A DNA stretch of 64,000 nucleotides from Skeletonema tropicum. Taxonomy: Eukaryota > Bacillariophyta > Thalassiosirophyceae > Thalassiosirales > Thalassiosiraceae. The translations under genes and the position numbers were made by a program. The notes beneath the pieces were generated by a model. It did not search any database. It had not been told where the DNA came from and saw only the letters and a program-made list of their open reading frames with translations. Of this stretch, positions 1 to 11,800 are shown in pieces. The stretch covers positions 1,056,001 through 1,120,000 of the forward strand of contig CM074135.1 of assembly GCA_037178625.1 (NCBI GenBank), read 5' to 3'. The number at the start of each line of letters is the position of its first letter. The first letter of the stretch is position 1.

Positions 1-1277
1 GAAATACCCTCCCCTGGGCTCTCTCAACGTTCAGCTGGTCATGTTCAACCAGCTCAGAGAGCTGATTCATTTTACTCAGTTCCAAGACGCGTTCGGTTGG
101 TATTGATTCGTCTACACGATAATTTAAATCTCCAAACCAAAATGAAATATCATGCTCCGAGATTCCGACCGAACTTGTCCCCGCTGACAATTTATTCAAA
201 CTCCCCGATCGGATCACTTCACTGACTGCCTCTTCACCAATTTCGAAAGATGTCTTACTAAAGACATTGGCAAAGTCAGCATTACGCCCAGCAACATTTT
301 CACGATGTGCGGCAAGATGAGTACAAACGAAGCAGAGAGTCGTATCATAGAATTGTAGACGGATCGAAACTCCTCCCTTGTTCCCCATAACGCCCATGAC
401 ACCCACACCAACTGAATCAGTTCCAACATACTTCAAACGGGGTTTGTGGGGAGCTTTCACAAAGACGCACACAAGCAACCCAACAAGATATTTGACAGCA
501 ATCTGAGTGTATGCACGCATGGGATCACCCATAGTATTCTCCCTCGAATTCAAAGTGCTGCGAATCCTATCCACCCAGAATTGACTGCGCTGCTGACTTT
601 TGTTCTCCACTGCAACATTCACTGCATTCAAATCCACCATTTCTTGGAAACCCACAACCACAATGTCGGGAGGTCCGTACTGATGCCAATCCGCACATAG
701 CCACGAGGAAAGATTTTCGTCTTTCCCCTTGGCATTGACATTCCATGTGCCAACAAAAATGCGCCCCTGTTGATACTTGGTAAATTCATCTTGACGTGCA
801 CGAATCTGCTTGTAGATCCACGCATCACGAATTTTGGATGCTGCCTCTTTGTTGCGGATGCGACCATCCTCGGTCTCTTCGTCGCCTGCGCGGTCGGCGA
901 TGATGGGGTCTGTTGGAGCTTTTTGGCTGGTGGTTGGTGTTGTTGGCGGGGCGGCTGCTGTGCTGAGCGATGTGCTGCTCGTGTAGGTGCTGCTCATGTT
1001 CGAGACGGTTCGAGGTGGTACCTGCTGCCGTTGAGGAGGAGGGTTGCTGCTGCTGCTGCTGCTGCTGTTGTTGTTGTTGTTGTTGCTGCTGCTGTGGAGG
1101 AGGAGCACCGTAGTTCTGATTCAACATATGAGGAGGGTGGCCAAAGTTATTTGGCACATAATTATTATTTGTAGGCGCCTGGTCATTGCCATTGCCAGGA
1201 GGTGCAGCCCATCTGTTATTGTTGGCCGCGTTGTTACTGCCACCGGGCGGGTTCATCCAATTATTATTATTGTCCAT
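1..1277 (-). CDS. Inositol polyphosphate 5-phosphatase (IPPc domain), partial
   Basis: Likely removes the 5-phosphate of phosphoinositides or inositol phosphates at membranes; it is cut by the left window edge. Reading leftwards, the catalytic domain shows GTWNVN (near 745), GFQEMVDL (near 635), GNKGG (near 380), CTHLAAH (near 315) and WFGDLNYR (near 135), all hallmarks of the DNase I-like 5-phosphatase fold. The C-terminal catalytic motifs lie outside the window. The N-terminus is unclear. An ORF from ATG at 1277 is rich in Asn, Pro and Gln (a CAG/CAA tract at about 1043-1097) but stops at 825 in a different frame from the phosphatase. The phosphatase frame has its own ATG (MSSTYTSS) near 996 and stays open back to about 1120. 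An intron, an indel or simply the internal start could explain this. Family assignment is firm; the 5' model is not. Confidence 0.85.
1040..1100. repeat. CAG/CAA trinucleotide tract
   Basis: About 18 triplets of CAG and CAA (minus strand) encode poly-Gln in the frame that starts at 1277; the phosphatase frame reads the same tract as Ser/Asn. Being a triplet repeat, length changes would keep frame, so the tract itself does not explain the frame switch just downstream. Confidence 0.8.
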
Positions 1278-1754
1278 CTCTAGGACTACTTAATGAGATA
1301 TATTGATGATAACGAGGGATTATTAGTGTATTGCAGCTGGAGTATCTCTTCCTCGGCTCGGTCGGTCATAGTTATCAATATTGTGATAGAGGATTGTGTG
1401 ATCCGTGTGACGAGTAACGTGTAACAAAAAAATGGATCTGTTTCCGTTCGCAAACAAGGCAGGATCTAATGCCGTACCTGCGTGAATGTGCAACTCAATA
1501 CAAAGCCACACACACAAAGAAAACATCCTCCCCTCTTGCTCCTGCCTACTTACTAACTAAATAAGTATGTCCTTACTATAAACAATCAGTCTGAGATTGC
1601 CATTGCAATAAACATCTTTACTACGTCACCAATTACTGGGCCACCAGAGAAATAGCCCGTGTACATATTAAGGACGACAGCAGTAGATACCTAATTTTGT
1701 AATGCTGCAGCCCACATACATACGATCACACATATCAGCTGAAGACAGAAACAG
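1278..1754. other. Intergenic stretch, no gene seen
   Basis: This is AT-rich sequence between the start of the phosphatase gene and the tandem repeat array. It should contain the phosphatase promoter. Only short, unconvincing reading frames occur, and no RNA gene or transposon end was recognised. Confidence 0.5.
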
Positions 1755-3245
1755 AAAGATATCCGTCTGCGCACGCAGTGCTGATGTGCTTCTATACTAT
1801 CATCACAAAGTATAATGAGCCAATAGAAGCTGCGCTCATGCGCATACCGTCGACGATATATACGATGTGGTGGAATGTCGTGCTGCGGGCCAGCCCCAAT
1901 TGGACCGCTCAGATCAGCTACGAGGCTGTAGCATCGCTTCTGAGCACGCAATCCGTCTGCGCAGTGCTAATGTGCTTCTATACTATCATCACTAAGTATA
2001 ATGGGCAACTAGAAGCTGCTCATGCGCATATCGCCGACGATAGATACTATGTGATGGAATGTCGTGCTGCAGGCCAGCCCCATTGGACTTCCCAGATCAG
2101 CTACGAGGCTGCAGCATCGCTTCTGAGCACGCAATCCGTCTGCGCAGTGCTAATGAGCTTCTATACTATCATCACTAAGTATAATGAGCCACAAGATGCT
2201 GCCCATGCGCATATCGACGACGATATATACGATGTGGTGGAATGTCGTGCTGCGGGCCAGCCCCAATTGGACCTCTCAGACCAGCCACGAGGCTGTAGCA
2301 TCGCTTCTGAGCACGCAATCCGTCTGCGCAGTGCTGATATGCTTCTATCCTATCATCACTAAGTATAATGGGCAACTAGAAGCTGCTCCTGCTGATACCG
2401 TGACGACGATAGATACTATGTGATGGAATGTCGTGCTGCGGGCCAGCCCCAATTGGACCTCTCAGATCAGCCACGAGGCTGTAGCATCGCTTTTGAGCAC
2501 GCAATCCGTCTGCGCAGTGCTAATGTGCTTCTATACTATCATCACAAAGTACAATGGGCCACTAGAAGCGGCCCATGTGCATATTGACGACGCTAGATAC
2601 GATATGGCTTATTGTGGTGCAGCCGGCCAGCCCCAATTGGACCTCTCAGATCAGCTACAACCTCGTAGCATCAAGAATACGAGCGCAATCCGTCTGCGCA
2701 GTGCTAATGTGCTTGTATAGCATCGCCGTCGAGTATAATGGGCCACTAGAAGCGGCTCATGTGCATATTGACGTCGCTAGAGATACTAAACGGTTCAATG
2801 AGGTGCTGCTGGGCAGTACAAACTGGGCCTCTCAGATCAGCTACAACGTCGTAGCATCAAGAATACGAGCGCAATCCTTCTGCAATCCTTCTGAGCAGCG
2901 CTAATGTGCTTGTATAGCATCGCCGTCAAGTATAATGGGCCACTAGAAGCGGCTCATGTGCATATTGACGACGCTAGAGATACTAATCGGCTCAATGAGG
3001 TGCTGTGGGCCAGCTCAAACTGGGCCTCTCAGATCAGCTACAACGTCGTAGCATCAAGAATACGAGCGCAATCCTTCTGCAATTCTTCTGAGCAGTGCTA
3101 ATGTGCTTGTATAGCATCGCCGTCGAGTATAATGGGCCACTAGAAGCGGCTCATGTGCATATTGACGACGCTAGAGATAAACGGTTCAATGAGGTGCTGC
3201 TGGGCAGCTTAAACTGAGGCAGTATCCGCACGTATTCCGTCTTGT
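1755..3245. repeat. Tandem repeat array, ~185-bp unit, eight copies
   Basis: The marker ATCCGTCTGC (later ATCCTTCTGC) recurs at 1761, 1951, 2134, 2318, 2504, 2688, 2874 and 3071, so units are 183-197 bp. A ninth, degraded copy fades out at about 3225-3300. Each unit also carries the blocks CTTCTATACTATCATCAC, GGGCCAGCCCCAATTGGACC and AGATCAGCTACGAGGC. Copies 1-5 share a 'CATCGCTTCTGAGCACGC' variant while copies 6-8 share 'CATCAAGAATACGAGCGC', so the array contains two subfamilies that spread locally. Frames stay open across two or three units on both strands, but unit lengths are not all multiples of three and frames break, so it is read as a noncoding minisatellite. Confidence 0.9.
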
Positions 3246-3300
3246 CAGTGCGAATGGGCATTGTAAGTGTCATTTTTGACTATAATGGGCTACTAGAATG

Positions 3301-3596
3301 ATGATGATGAATATGATAAGGTTGAATAAAGTGCCGCCGAGTAGATTTTATCTGGTTGTTATCGACTAATACCGCTTTGTCGCGTAATTATGCTGTGATC
3401 ACTTTTACATCAAGAGGTCTCGCAACAGTTTTGACTTTTTCATGATGATGAACGGGCATCAAGTGCTGCATTCCCATATGACTTCTTAACGTTTGTGCAG
3501 GCTTTTAAGTACAGTTTTGTTGAGTAGATACGTATACTTGTCCTCAGACTAGAGGATGTAAGTTGTTCTCATATCCTTGAGAGGGTTTGGATCGTT
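3301..3596. other. Spacer between repeat array and bestrophin gene
   Basis: No coding potential or repeat was seen. It holds the 3' flank of the bestrophin-like gene, which is transcribed leftwards. Confidence 0.4.
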
Positions 3597-5162
3597 TCAA
3601 TACCTGACTTCTTTCATTGCTTGTGCAATGTTTCTTGCTATCACGATGCAAAATTTCCCTAACGTCAAGTGATTCGCATTCCAATCAAATGGTTTTTCGC
3701 ACTCAACAGTAGCAGCCTCAATTCCTAACATTGACAAATTATATACGAATAATGCTGGCAAGGCAACCCATCCAACACTTGCAATTGATGTAACATTCCA
3801 TAGAGATAAGTAAAGGAGAAGACTCGTCCTCAAATGTATCACATAAATGAATGGTAGTGGCGTATTTTTGATTCTCTCCATTATCCCAAAACTTTTACAC
3901 AGAGTTCCTAATTGTTTGTTTAGTTGCTGGAAGAAAGCAGCTCTTTGTTGTGGAGTTGGGTTACATGACTTGTCTTTCCCGTAATCATGATAAGCAATAT
4001 CGTAGGATAATTCATACAAACGATTCAACACGCTAAAGTAATAATGCGATAAATAATAGCATGCATGCATGAGTGAGAGGAAAATGATGTTGCGGACAAG
4101 GATACTGTAAACGAGATGTGATACTTACACGAGTGGTGGCTCCCGTACGCGCTTTGCATTTTTATCAAAGACGGCTTTGCCTCGCTCATCATCGTACGAA
4201 AACATAATATGTTTGGCATCTTCATCACATAGCAATGGTCCTATTTCAAACCGATTTTTTTTGTAATAAGCGTTGTCATCCCATCCCAGGCGTTCCTCTG
4301 GTCGTAGGAAGTGTTTCACAGCAACTGGAAACGATGTTAGCCACCTTGCATATTCACACAAGAGCTTAATTTCGGCATCGATATCTTCTCCTTGTTGAGA
4401 AACTGACTGTATCTTCACATCATCTACGTCATCATCATTTCGGTCTTTTTCTGGTTTGTCATGAAGTTGCTTCTGCCTTTTTGTATACCTTCTCTGTTGC
4501 CGAATCGGTGAGATAAAGCCTACAGTAACGGTTGCAATATTAGTTCTACATAACTCAATCATCAGTCCAGCAGCTTGCCTGGCGTCCCAAAATCGCATGG
4601 CAGCTCTCCCAAGTCGAAAGACTAGCAGGAATGATACGGGCGTAACCATTGTTGAGATCAGATCATTTACTGATGAAAGCGTTCGCTGCAAATCACTGAC
4701 GTATGATTCAGTTACTTCATTATATGAGTCTCCTCTCGGAAGGAACATAAATAGCAGCTGCCAACCTAAACCCCACAATAGTAACGCAAGGAGCGGCGGA
4801 AGCATCATTGATAAGTTCCTTCCTTTCAAGCTGAAGATGTACGATGAGATAGAGTATGGATTGTAAGGAATTGGTTTTACATCACACGCCTCAAGTGCTG
4901 CGATGCGCAATGGATTGAGAATATCTTGAAGCGTCTGATGCAGAGTATCTGAAGAATGTGAAGAGTGCATCGGTACCGGTGCTTGCTGCTTCTGCTGCTC
5001 TGAATCATTATTTGATTGTTCCGATGTTTCCGATGAAGAGATTTTTGATAAGTCATCGATGTTTTCAAATTTTGATGCAGATGCTGCCCTCTGTGACAAA
5101 CGTCGCCATGTGGAAACGTCGTCGATTGACACTGATGAAGATTTTACTTTGAACTGTCTCAT
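3597..5162 (-). CDS. Bestrophin-like anion channel (UPF0187 family)
   Basis: Predicted membrane anion channel of the bestrophin/UPF0187 family; in diatoms and plants such proteins act in plastid or other membranes, but no targeting signal is obvious here. Two exons, 5162-4129 and 4032-3597, with a GTAAGT...TAG intron (4033-4128, 96 nt), give 489 aa. The first ~85 residues are Ser/Gln-rich. After that come a hydrophobic segment (MLPPLLALLLWGLGW), the family pattern RLGRAAMRFWDAR, a charged loop, a motif ERIKNTPLPF, a second hydrophobic region and GIEAATVECEKPF, which matches the conserved region after the last membrane helix. Splicing joins the coding frame exactly (PPLV to VLNRL). The charged insert rich in K, R, D at roughly residues 215-255 looks lineage-specific. 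Ion selectivity cannot be told from sequence. Confidence 0.85.
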
Positions 5163-5584
5163 TGTGCAAGCAGTATTATGTAGTGTGATGAAAGAAGATG
5201 ATAGGAGTAAGCAGTTAGCAGATAGAAGTAATGATTATGCTCGGCCATGTGGCAGAAAGGTTGGCTTGGTGGGAGGAGTTGAGAGTTGAGAGGGGAGAGG
5301 GAAGAAAGAATTGAGTGAACTCCGTAAGTAGTAATGAAAAGTACCAGTAAGTGCTTACAGAATTCTATGTATGAGTAGATAGACCTCTCTTTAGAAAGGA
5401 GTAGCAATTAGCAACTGAAATTGTCACCAGATATGTAGAGATGAAGATAAGCAGACAAAAACCAGTATTGGTTTGAATGTATGCAACGAATAATGCTTGA
5501 AGTAGGAGAAACGTTAGGTTGTCAGAATTGTGCAAATGAAGATGAAGTATTCATATGTTATGGTTATGTTTATGTTCTACGCAT
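5163..5584. other. Spacer between bestrophin and kinase genes
   Basis: About 420 bp with GA-rich stretches just upstream of the bestrophin-like start codon (promoter side) and the 3' flank of the kinase gene. No gene, repeat or RNA was recognised. Confidence 0.4.
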
Positions 5585-6904
5585 TCACTTTGACGCGTGA
5601 ATACAAGCTAGCCAAGGATGCTTGAATGCATTCTTTAGACACAAACGACGGAGTGGATCTTTTTCCATCAGCCCAGAAATGAAATCGTGCAAACTTCCAT
5701 GCTCATCTTCACCATCAGGGAAAGAAAGCTTGACAGTCTTTATCTGATGATACAAGTCTGAGACAGTACGGCCAACGAAAGGAGGACAGCCGAATCTGAG
5801 ATAGAAGCAAGTGGCTCCCAGCGAGTATACATCTGCTTGTCTGCCATCAAATGCAACATCTCCATTCACCATTTCTGGAGACATGTAAGCTGGCGTTCCC
5901 GAATGATCATCGCTTCGGCGTATGCGACAGATTGTAGATACTCCGAAGTCAGCTATCTTCACAACTCCATCGTCAGAGAGGAGGATATTCGACGGCTTCA
6001 AATCGTTTTGTAGTATGTTGTTTTCATGCAAATAGTTCAGACCACCCATTATTTGTAAGACGATCCCTCGAAGCTGTACGTCGTCCTTGAAAGGACCGTG
6101 ATCGCTCTCTACTATTCGCATCAAATCACCTCTTTGGAGATACTCAAGGATCAAGTACACTTTGTCCACACGTTGATCGTCAATAACTTCATACAATTTG
6201 ATGACATTTGGATGAGAAAGTTTAGTTAATATGGCAATTTCTTGTTGGACCATCTGATGCCTTCCTTTTTGCATTATCTTCACGGCGAACAAAGCATTGG
6301 TTGCCTTGTTCTTTGATAGCCTCACTTCTGAATGGCCTCCTGATCCAATCTTCTGCAGCAGAATGTAATCGTTCACACAATATCGATGGCGGAGAAAGTC
6401 ACCACTAGTGAGACCGTCCGGGGTTGCTTTTGGGAGAGCCACATGCCTCCTTTCAACGTTTGCAGTCTGCGTCACAGAAACATGTTCTGAAATCGTCTTT
6501 GGTGGAAGAACATTCCCTACGCTTACGAAATTATTGTTGTTGTTGGATGCGTCTGCCAAATGCCTCGTCGGAGAATGTGAAAGCGCAGGTAAAGCAACAG
6601 CATAGTTGCAAGCAATATCCGAAGACTGTGTGCTTGTTGTTGTAGCGAGCCAATCAACAACGCTCTCGCGAGAACAATCGTCGTCTATTGATTGATCAAA
6701 TGTTGTGACCATTCCATCGCAGCTTGATAGAGATAGAATGCATTTGTGACTGTCACTGTCATAGCTGTCACTACTGCTACTGTCGGAATAATTATTGACG
6801 ATATCCGGTAGCGGAAGAATGCCAACTCTGGATGTGGATGAGTGCAGCGCTGACGAGAATGACGAGCTGTCGATGTCGAGCGACGACGAATGGTTGCAGC
6901 CCAT
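5585..6904 (-). CDS. CaMKK-like Ser/Thr protein kinase with N-myristoylation signal
   Basis: Intronless, 439 aa. It starts MGCNHSSS: Gly2 with Ser6 is a good N-myristoylation signal and Cys3 a likely palmitoylation site, so a membrane-anchored kinase is inferred. A Ser-rich leader (to ~170) is followed by the kinase domain: glycine loop GSGGHSEV (188-194), AVK lysine at 209, DFG at 319-321, SPE at 342-344, and the late Arg in DPLRRL. The pattern HSGTPAYMSPEM and ADFGVS resembles CaMKK/LKB1-upstream kinases. The catalytic loop is odd: the usual His-Arg before Asp is Gln-Asn (ILQNDLKPSN), so it is a non-RD kinase, though catalytic Asp301, Lys303 and Asn306 remain. Substrates are unknown; a role in calcium or energy signalling is only suggested by similarity. 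Confidence 0.88.
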   Translation of the reverse strand: MGCNHSSSLDIDSSSFSSALHSSTSRVGILPLPDIVNNYSDSSSSDSYDSDSHKCILSLSSCDGMVTTFDQSIDDDCSRESVVDWLATTTSTQSSDIACNYAVALPALSHSPTRHLADASNNNNNFVSVGNVLPPKTISEHVSVTQTANVERRHVALPKATPDGLTSGDFLRHRYCVNDYILLQKIGSGGHSEVRLSKNKATNALFAVKIMQKGRHQMVQQEIAILTKLSHPNVIKLYEVIDDQRVDKVYLILEYLQRGDLMRIVESDHGPFKDDVQLRGIVLQIMGGLNYLHENNILQNDLKPSNILLSDDGVVKIADFGVSTICRIRRSDDHSGTPAYMSPEMVNGDVAFDGRQADVYSLGATCFYLRFGCPPFVGRTVSDLYHQIKTVKLSFPDGEDEHGSLHDFISGLMEKDPLRRLCLKNAFKHPWLACIHASK

Positions 6905-7677
6905 CAGATTTTCAGGAAGAAAGTTATGTAGTGACGATACCTAAGTATGAGGTTCCCCCGAAGATGGCACGCACCTAACTTCCGAAGATTTTCCAGGAAG
7001 GAAGTGCGATGATCCCTCCCTTCAGCTACGATTAAAGTAGAGGAAATGTCGAAAGATTTACTCCTACTCCCTAAGTACCTGTAAGAAGGATCGAACAATG
7101 TCAGTCGCCTGACCACTTTTAAAAACTGAATTTGTCAAAAAGAACGCCGGAGAAGTCAGTTTACCCGTAAGAAGGATTAGCATTGTGTGCTTGTGTGTAA
7201 ACGCTCGCGCGTAAGGCGAGCTTCTGGATTTTTGATTTGAGTTATCCAAGCTTCGACTATTGTCAAGCTTAGGCTTAATTCCGGAAATCTGAGGAGCTCT
7301 AATGAAGTATAGAGTGTGTAACATTGTACGTGGGCACAACCACCCATCCCACACAAGTACGTGGGCACAACCATCCATCCCACGCAGAGACGTTGACCGG
7401 TATTTCAATTTGCAAAATCTCATTCACAACTTTCACTTCAGAAAGCTCTGATTTTGGGGTGATGGACAGGCAAGCGGGTGTCCGGACTTTATCCCCACTT
7501 TTCCGTCATCCCCTGGTCCGAGCGAGCTTGCTTGCTGCCACATTGCATCGTGTGGGTTTTTCGCATCGGTTGTCTAGATAGTTTTAAGCGTCAACACACC
7601 CACAGTCTGTCTGTTGTGTTTGATGAAAGGAACCTCCTCAAGTATCCCTTGAGTGCATGCAGAGAAGGACAGAGCGA
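6905..7677. other. Gene-poor spacer with a short duplicated 31-bp unit
   Basis: No convincing gene. Positions 7326-7386 contain two tandem copies of a 31-bp unit beginning GTACGTGGGCACAACCA. The stretch lies between the kinase start and the helicase remnant and may be partly the flank of that decayed element. Confidence 0.45.
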
Positions 7678-8401
7678 TGACGAGCAAGAACCGAGGTCCA
7701 GTTCCAGTCTATGACTTGATGATGTCCTCTGATGGAGTGGGGGGAGCAAATGGAGCTAAAATCGAGCCCGCCCTACGCATCTACCCCGGATCCCACCATA
7801 TGTGCATAACGAATGAGGATCTTGATCAAGGGCGAGGCAACGGGACTCTTCGCAAGTGCTTGAAACTCAAACTCAAAAAGGATGGGCGGGAGAGGGAGAG
7901 GAGGTGGAAAAATTGGGATGGAAAGAAGGTATGGACTGTGTCGGTTGACGACATCGAGTGGGTGAAGTTCGAGCATTACCCAACCACCGGCACCAAAGCA
8001 CGGACCTTCAAGCTCAAACCACAAGAATTCTCAGCCACAATCAAGTTCCCTCTGACTGAAACAATAACTACAACCATGCAACGCCAAGGTCAAACAGGTT
8101 CCTGTCAACTCTAACATAGCAACAACAGGCCACAAGCTGCAGGGGATGTTCAAAGACGTCCTCATCGTCAATGACTGGAATTATCGATCGTGAACTGGGT
8201 CTACGTTGTCTTGTCGAGGGTGAGAACACTAGCTGGACTCTATCTGATGAAACCCTTAGACCTGGAACGCAGCTTCAACGTCCCTCAGAATCTCATTCGC
8301 TTCGAGCAACGATTGAAGGCCAACAAAGAACTACCAATTCTCGACATGTTGGGTTACCAATCAAATGCGGAGATCGAAACGATGCAGTGAAGAGTTCATA
8401 A
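7678..8401 (+). pseudogene. Pif1/Helitron-type helicase remnant (C-terminal part)
   Basis: Three reading-frame pieces line up as the end of a Pif1-like helicase of the sort carried by Helitrons or related repeats. The first starts at ATG 7678 and ends at 8114. The second, in another frame, contains ATTGHKLQGM...DVLIVNDWNYR (about 8120-8190), equal to the conserved 'HKxQG' motif. The third contains YVVLSRVRTLAGLYLMKPL (from 8199), the conserved 'LSR' motif VI. Two frameshifts (near 8090 and 8195) separate them and the N-terminal ATPase motifs (Walker A) are absent. It is therefore a dead fragment. Whether the parent was a Helitron or a host Pif1 gene cannot be settled here. Confidence 0.7.
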
Positions 8402-8809
8402 GTCATCTAAAAGTAATAAGAAAGTTCATAGAAATAGAAATAGCAGCTTAGCAGATTTTGACAGAAAACAAGAACTTATTCTTACAGTAGTACGAGTCGG
8501 TACGAGCTCTGAGAGTGAGAGAGAAGAGAGCGGAAGCACGAAAGCCGGGAGAAGCTTGCCCTGCCGCCGCACGCCAATCTACGGAGTACTCAACTATCTA
8601 CAATCAATTCATTGGAACCATCACGGAGATGAACTTCTTCATGCCTCGAACTGTATCAACTCTGCCCTCCCGTTCAGCCTCAAACTCAAAATCAGTTATC
8701 CATTGCCATTGTCATAGTTGTCTACTGGGAACATCAACGATACCATCTCGAATAGCATCTTATTTCACCGTCGTCAAGAAGCGATAGCTTAGTCTTCGTC
8801 AAAGCAACG
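8402..8809. other. Upstream region of the oxidase-ABCG gene
   Basis: About 400 bp between the helicase remnant and the start codon at 8810. A 90-codon frame (8515-8787) is open but matches nothing known to me and has no signal of selection; I treat the region as promoter and 5' UTR. Confidence 0.35.
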
Positions 8810-11800
8810 ATGATTCTACTGCTCACTGGTCTACTCACCCTCATATCAGCAATCACAGGCACAGGCGTAGGTGCTACCGTGCGTCCTTTCAACTTTGATG
8901 CGCAAGTGAAGTATGTCCCTTTACTTCGCTCTCTCCCGAATCACACGTCTATATATCACAAATGGCCTCCTAAAGCATTGAGGAAAACACTGCCAGACTA
9001 CATATCTGCTGCTGTTGTGGTCACTCAGACGGTCAATGCTAATGAAACTTCGAATGATAATACAAACGATAGCAATAGTGATGTAACTCTTGTTGGGCCG
9101 CCAATCCATGTTCAAGTTGGAGACACCCTTTCAGTGGTGCTCAAGAACTCTCTCCAAACGTCTGGTTTGTCTATTCATTGGCATGGGTTTGAGATGACGA
9201 ATGCTCTTGAGTATGATGGAGTTGTGGGCGTGACACAGTGTCCCATCTCACCAAACACACAATTTAGGTATGAGTTCAACGTCGAGGAAACAGCTGGCTC
9301 TTATTGGTATCATACTCACTCGGTAAGTGTTCACATTCACATGTATGCACATGAGAATATCATGATTCTTGTTTCGACAAGTATGGATTCACATATGACA
9401 TTGCTCTTCGTATATAGGAATCTTTAGGAGTACACGCAATCAACGCTATCAATGGCCCACTTATCGTTCATCCGAAGGGACAAGAGAAAAAGCAACTCGT
9501 TGATGAATTGAATGGCTCCTTCAACAGTACAAGCAAAGAGATAAAAAGCCAGTGGTACTATGGAAACGAACGGATTCTCTTCTTCAAGGATGGCTTTACC
9601 CATCCGGACGCTTTGCACTTGGCAAAACAAATGGGAGGACTGAATGAGGCAGTGTCGAAGGATGACAGTGGATATACCGTGTCAAGTTCATCTTGGGAAT
9701 TCGGGACATGTAAGTAAAGTCAGCAATGAGCGCCTTCGCCAATCTGCTTTCTGCTAACACTTGAATCTCTTCCGTGTTCGCAGGCAATGGTAGGATGAGA
9801 GAGGTAGTGCCAGTGTCTCCAGGCAGAACGTACATGTTCAGACTGATGAATGGAGGTGTTCATTATGGGCTCAGAGTCAATATTGCGGGCTTGAACATGA
9901 AGATTTTAGCCGCCGATTCGGAAATAGTTGAGCCTGTAGTTGTGAATGAGGTTTTTCTCCATACTGCAGAAAGGTTTGATGTTGAGATTACGATACCCAA
10001 TGATTGGGTGGCAGGCGACTCGTTCTGGATCCGTGCCGACAGTGTTGAGTCCGCATACCAAGGCTATCAAAACGGGATCAGATCCATCTTGAAGGTTGTC
10101 GACAACGATACTTCCGAGTATGTCAATGCCAATGATTTGAATGACCCCATTGAAAATATCAAGTCTCCTCTTGAACGCAGCAATGATCATTTGATAATGA
10201 ACTGCTATAATAGAGCAACTTTCGACGGAGCACCGAACGGGGGTCGCTGTTTGCCCATAAGCACGCTCTCTCGTAGCCAAGCTTCTTTGAATAGGAAGAA
10301 TGAAAGCAACACTGCAAAAGAGCAGCCCCCCAACGTGCATTACATCGACTCTCATTTTCAGCCCTATCCGCAAGTGAGTACTACTGACAGAGGTTGCATG
10401 CATCAAATGAATTCTTGCGTAACCTCGCTTACCGCTTACACATTGTGTCTCTGGTAGCATTCGCACTTCGTAAGGCTCGATGACGGCCCCTATGTTCAAC
10501 ATGTCAACCCAAGAAAAACAATGTTGGGCGCATCTTTCGGACTAGAAGATATGCACCCAAACACAAATGTCCTTCATGTCCCCGCCTATTCCACAGTTTT
10601 GTTAGTTTGGAGATCGACGACGTTAATGGATCATCCCATGCACCTACATGGGCTGAAGATGTCTATTGTTGACATTGCACTTCCAAACAAGCAACAAGAT
10701 TGCACTCTATCAAAATGCAAGCTGAATTCGGTCTACGACTCTCACGAGGAAGTTCGAGCCCTTGCAGCAAGTAAGAGTGATACATCTGTTCTAAAAGACA
10801 CATTTATCCTCCCAGCAGGAGGAGCAGTTGTGACACAAATTCATACACAGGAACCATCGCTGTGGTACTCACATTGCCATATGGAAATGCATCATTTCGA
10901 TGGCATGGCATTCATATTGAATGTTGGAAATTATAATGGTAGTGGGCATGATCTCCCTCTTGACTATCCGTCATGCGAGACTCCATTTCTTCAAGCTCAT
11001 ATGAACTACCCGTCTTGTGACTGTTACGAAAACCAAAACAGTATACTATCATCATACCTAACAGCCGATTATAAATGCAGCAGAGACCATCTTTGTCATC
11101 ACGTCTCTAGCCGGGCGGCTAACTTAGAGAAATATTACTTTGCTGGAGGCGATGCGATCCATTCTGCCTACAAAATGCCGGGATATGTAATATCATTGAT
11201 TTCTTTGGCGTCAGTCTGCGTCATTTTCGTGTTGTCCATCAAAATCAAAATATGTAAATCTGAAGCTGAGGAAGATGATCCGGATGTTAGACGCCGGGAA
11301 ACAAGAAGGTGGTCTTTAACGGGTAACGAATTGTTATTGTTACGGCAAGAACAGGGTGACCAAACGCGTGATTCGACGTGTAGCAGACAGGGAGCGGTCA
11401 CCCTACGGCCATCCTACGCCCAATCTGCCAGCGAAGAAAAATCTGAAGCTGAGGAAGAAGATGATCCGGATGTTATTAACTTCGTTTCCAAGTCGCAACC
11501 TGACCATTTCGTTGAAGAAGAAGATCCGGATGTTATTAACTCCGTTCCCAAGTTGCAACCTGACCATTTCTGTAAGGAACTGAATGAAATCGTTAGAGCT
11601 CAATTCAAACTATATATACCACTTTGTAAGTATCTCCCTCACATTGCCTTTGCGGTAAATGCGTTTTCCCTGGACTCAACTAGAAATGTTTCTCTTCAAA
11701 AATGTCTGCAGGCGTCAATGCCCTTCGGTTGATTGAGGTTTGCAGTCTAGGCATACTGACAGGGTTTTTGTATTACGACGTGGGTAACAATAACTCATAC

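Noticed and set aside
1044..1283. Poly-Leu ORF on the plus strand
   Set aside because: Antisense reading of the CAG/CAA tract of the phosphatase gene.
1778..3101. Long ORFs inside the tandem array (up to 194 codons)
   Set aside because: They start with non-ATG codons, follow the repeat unit, and break when unit length is not a multiple of three; treated as repeat artefacts.
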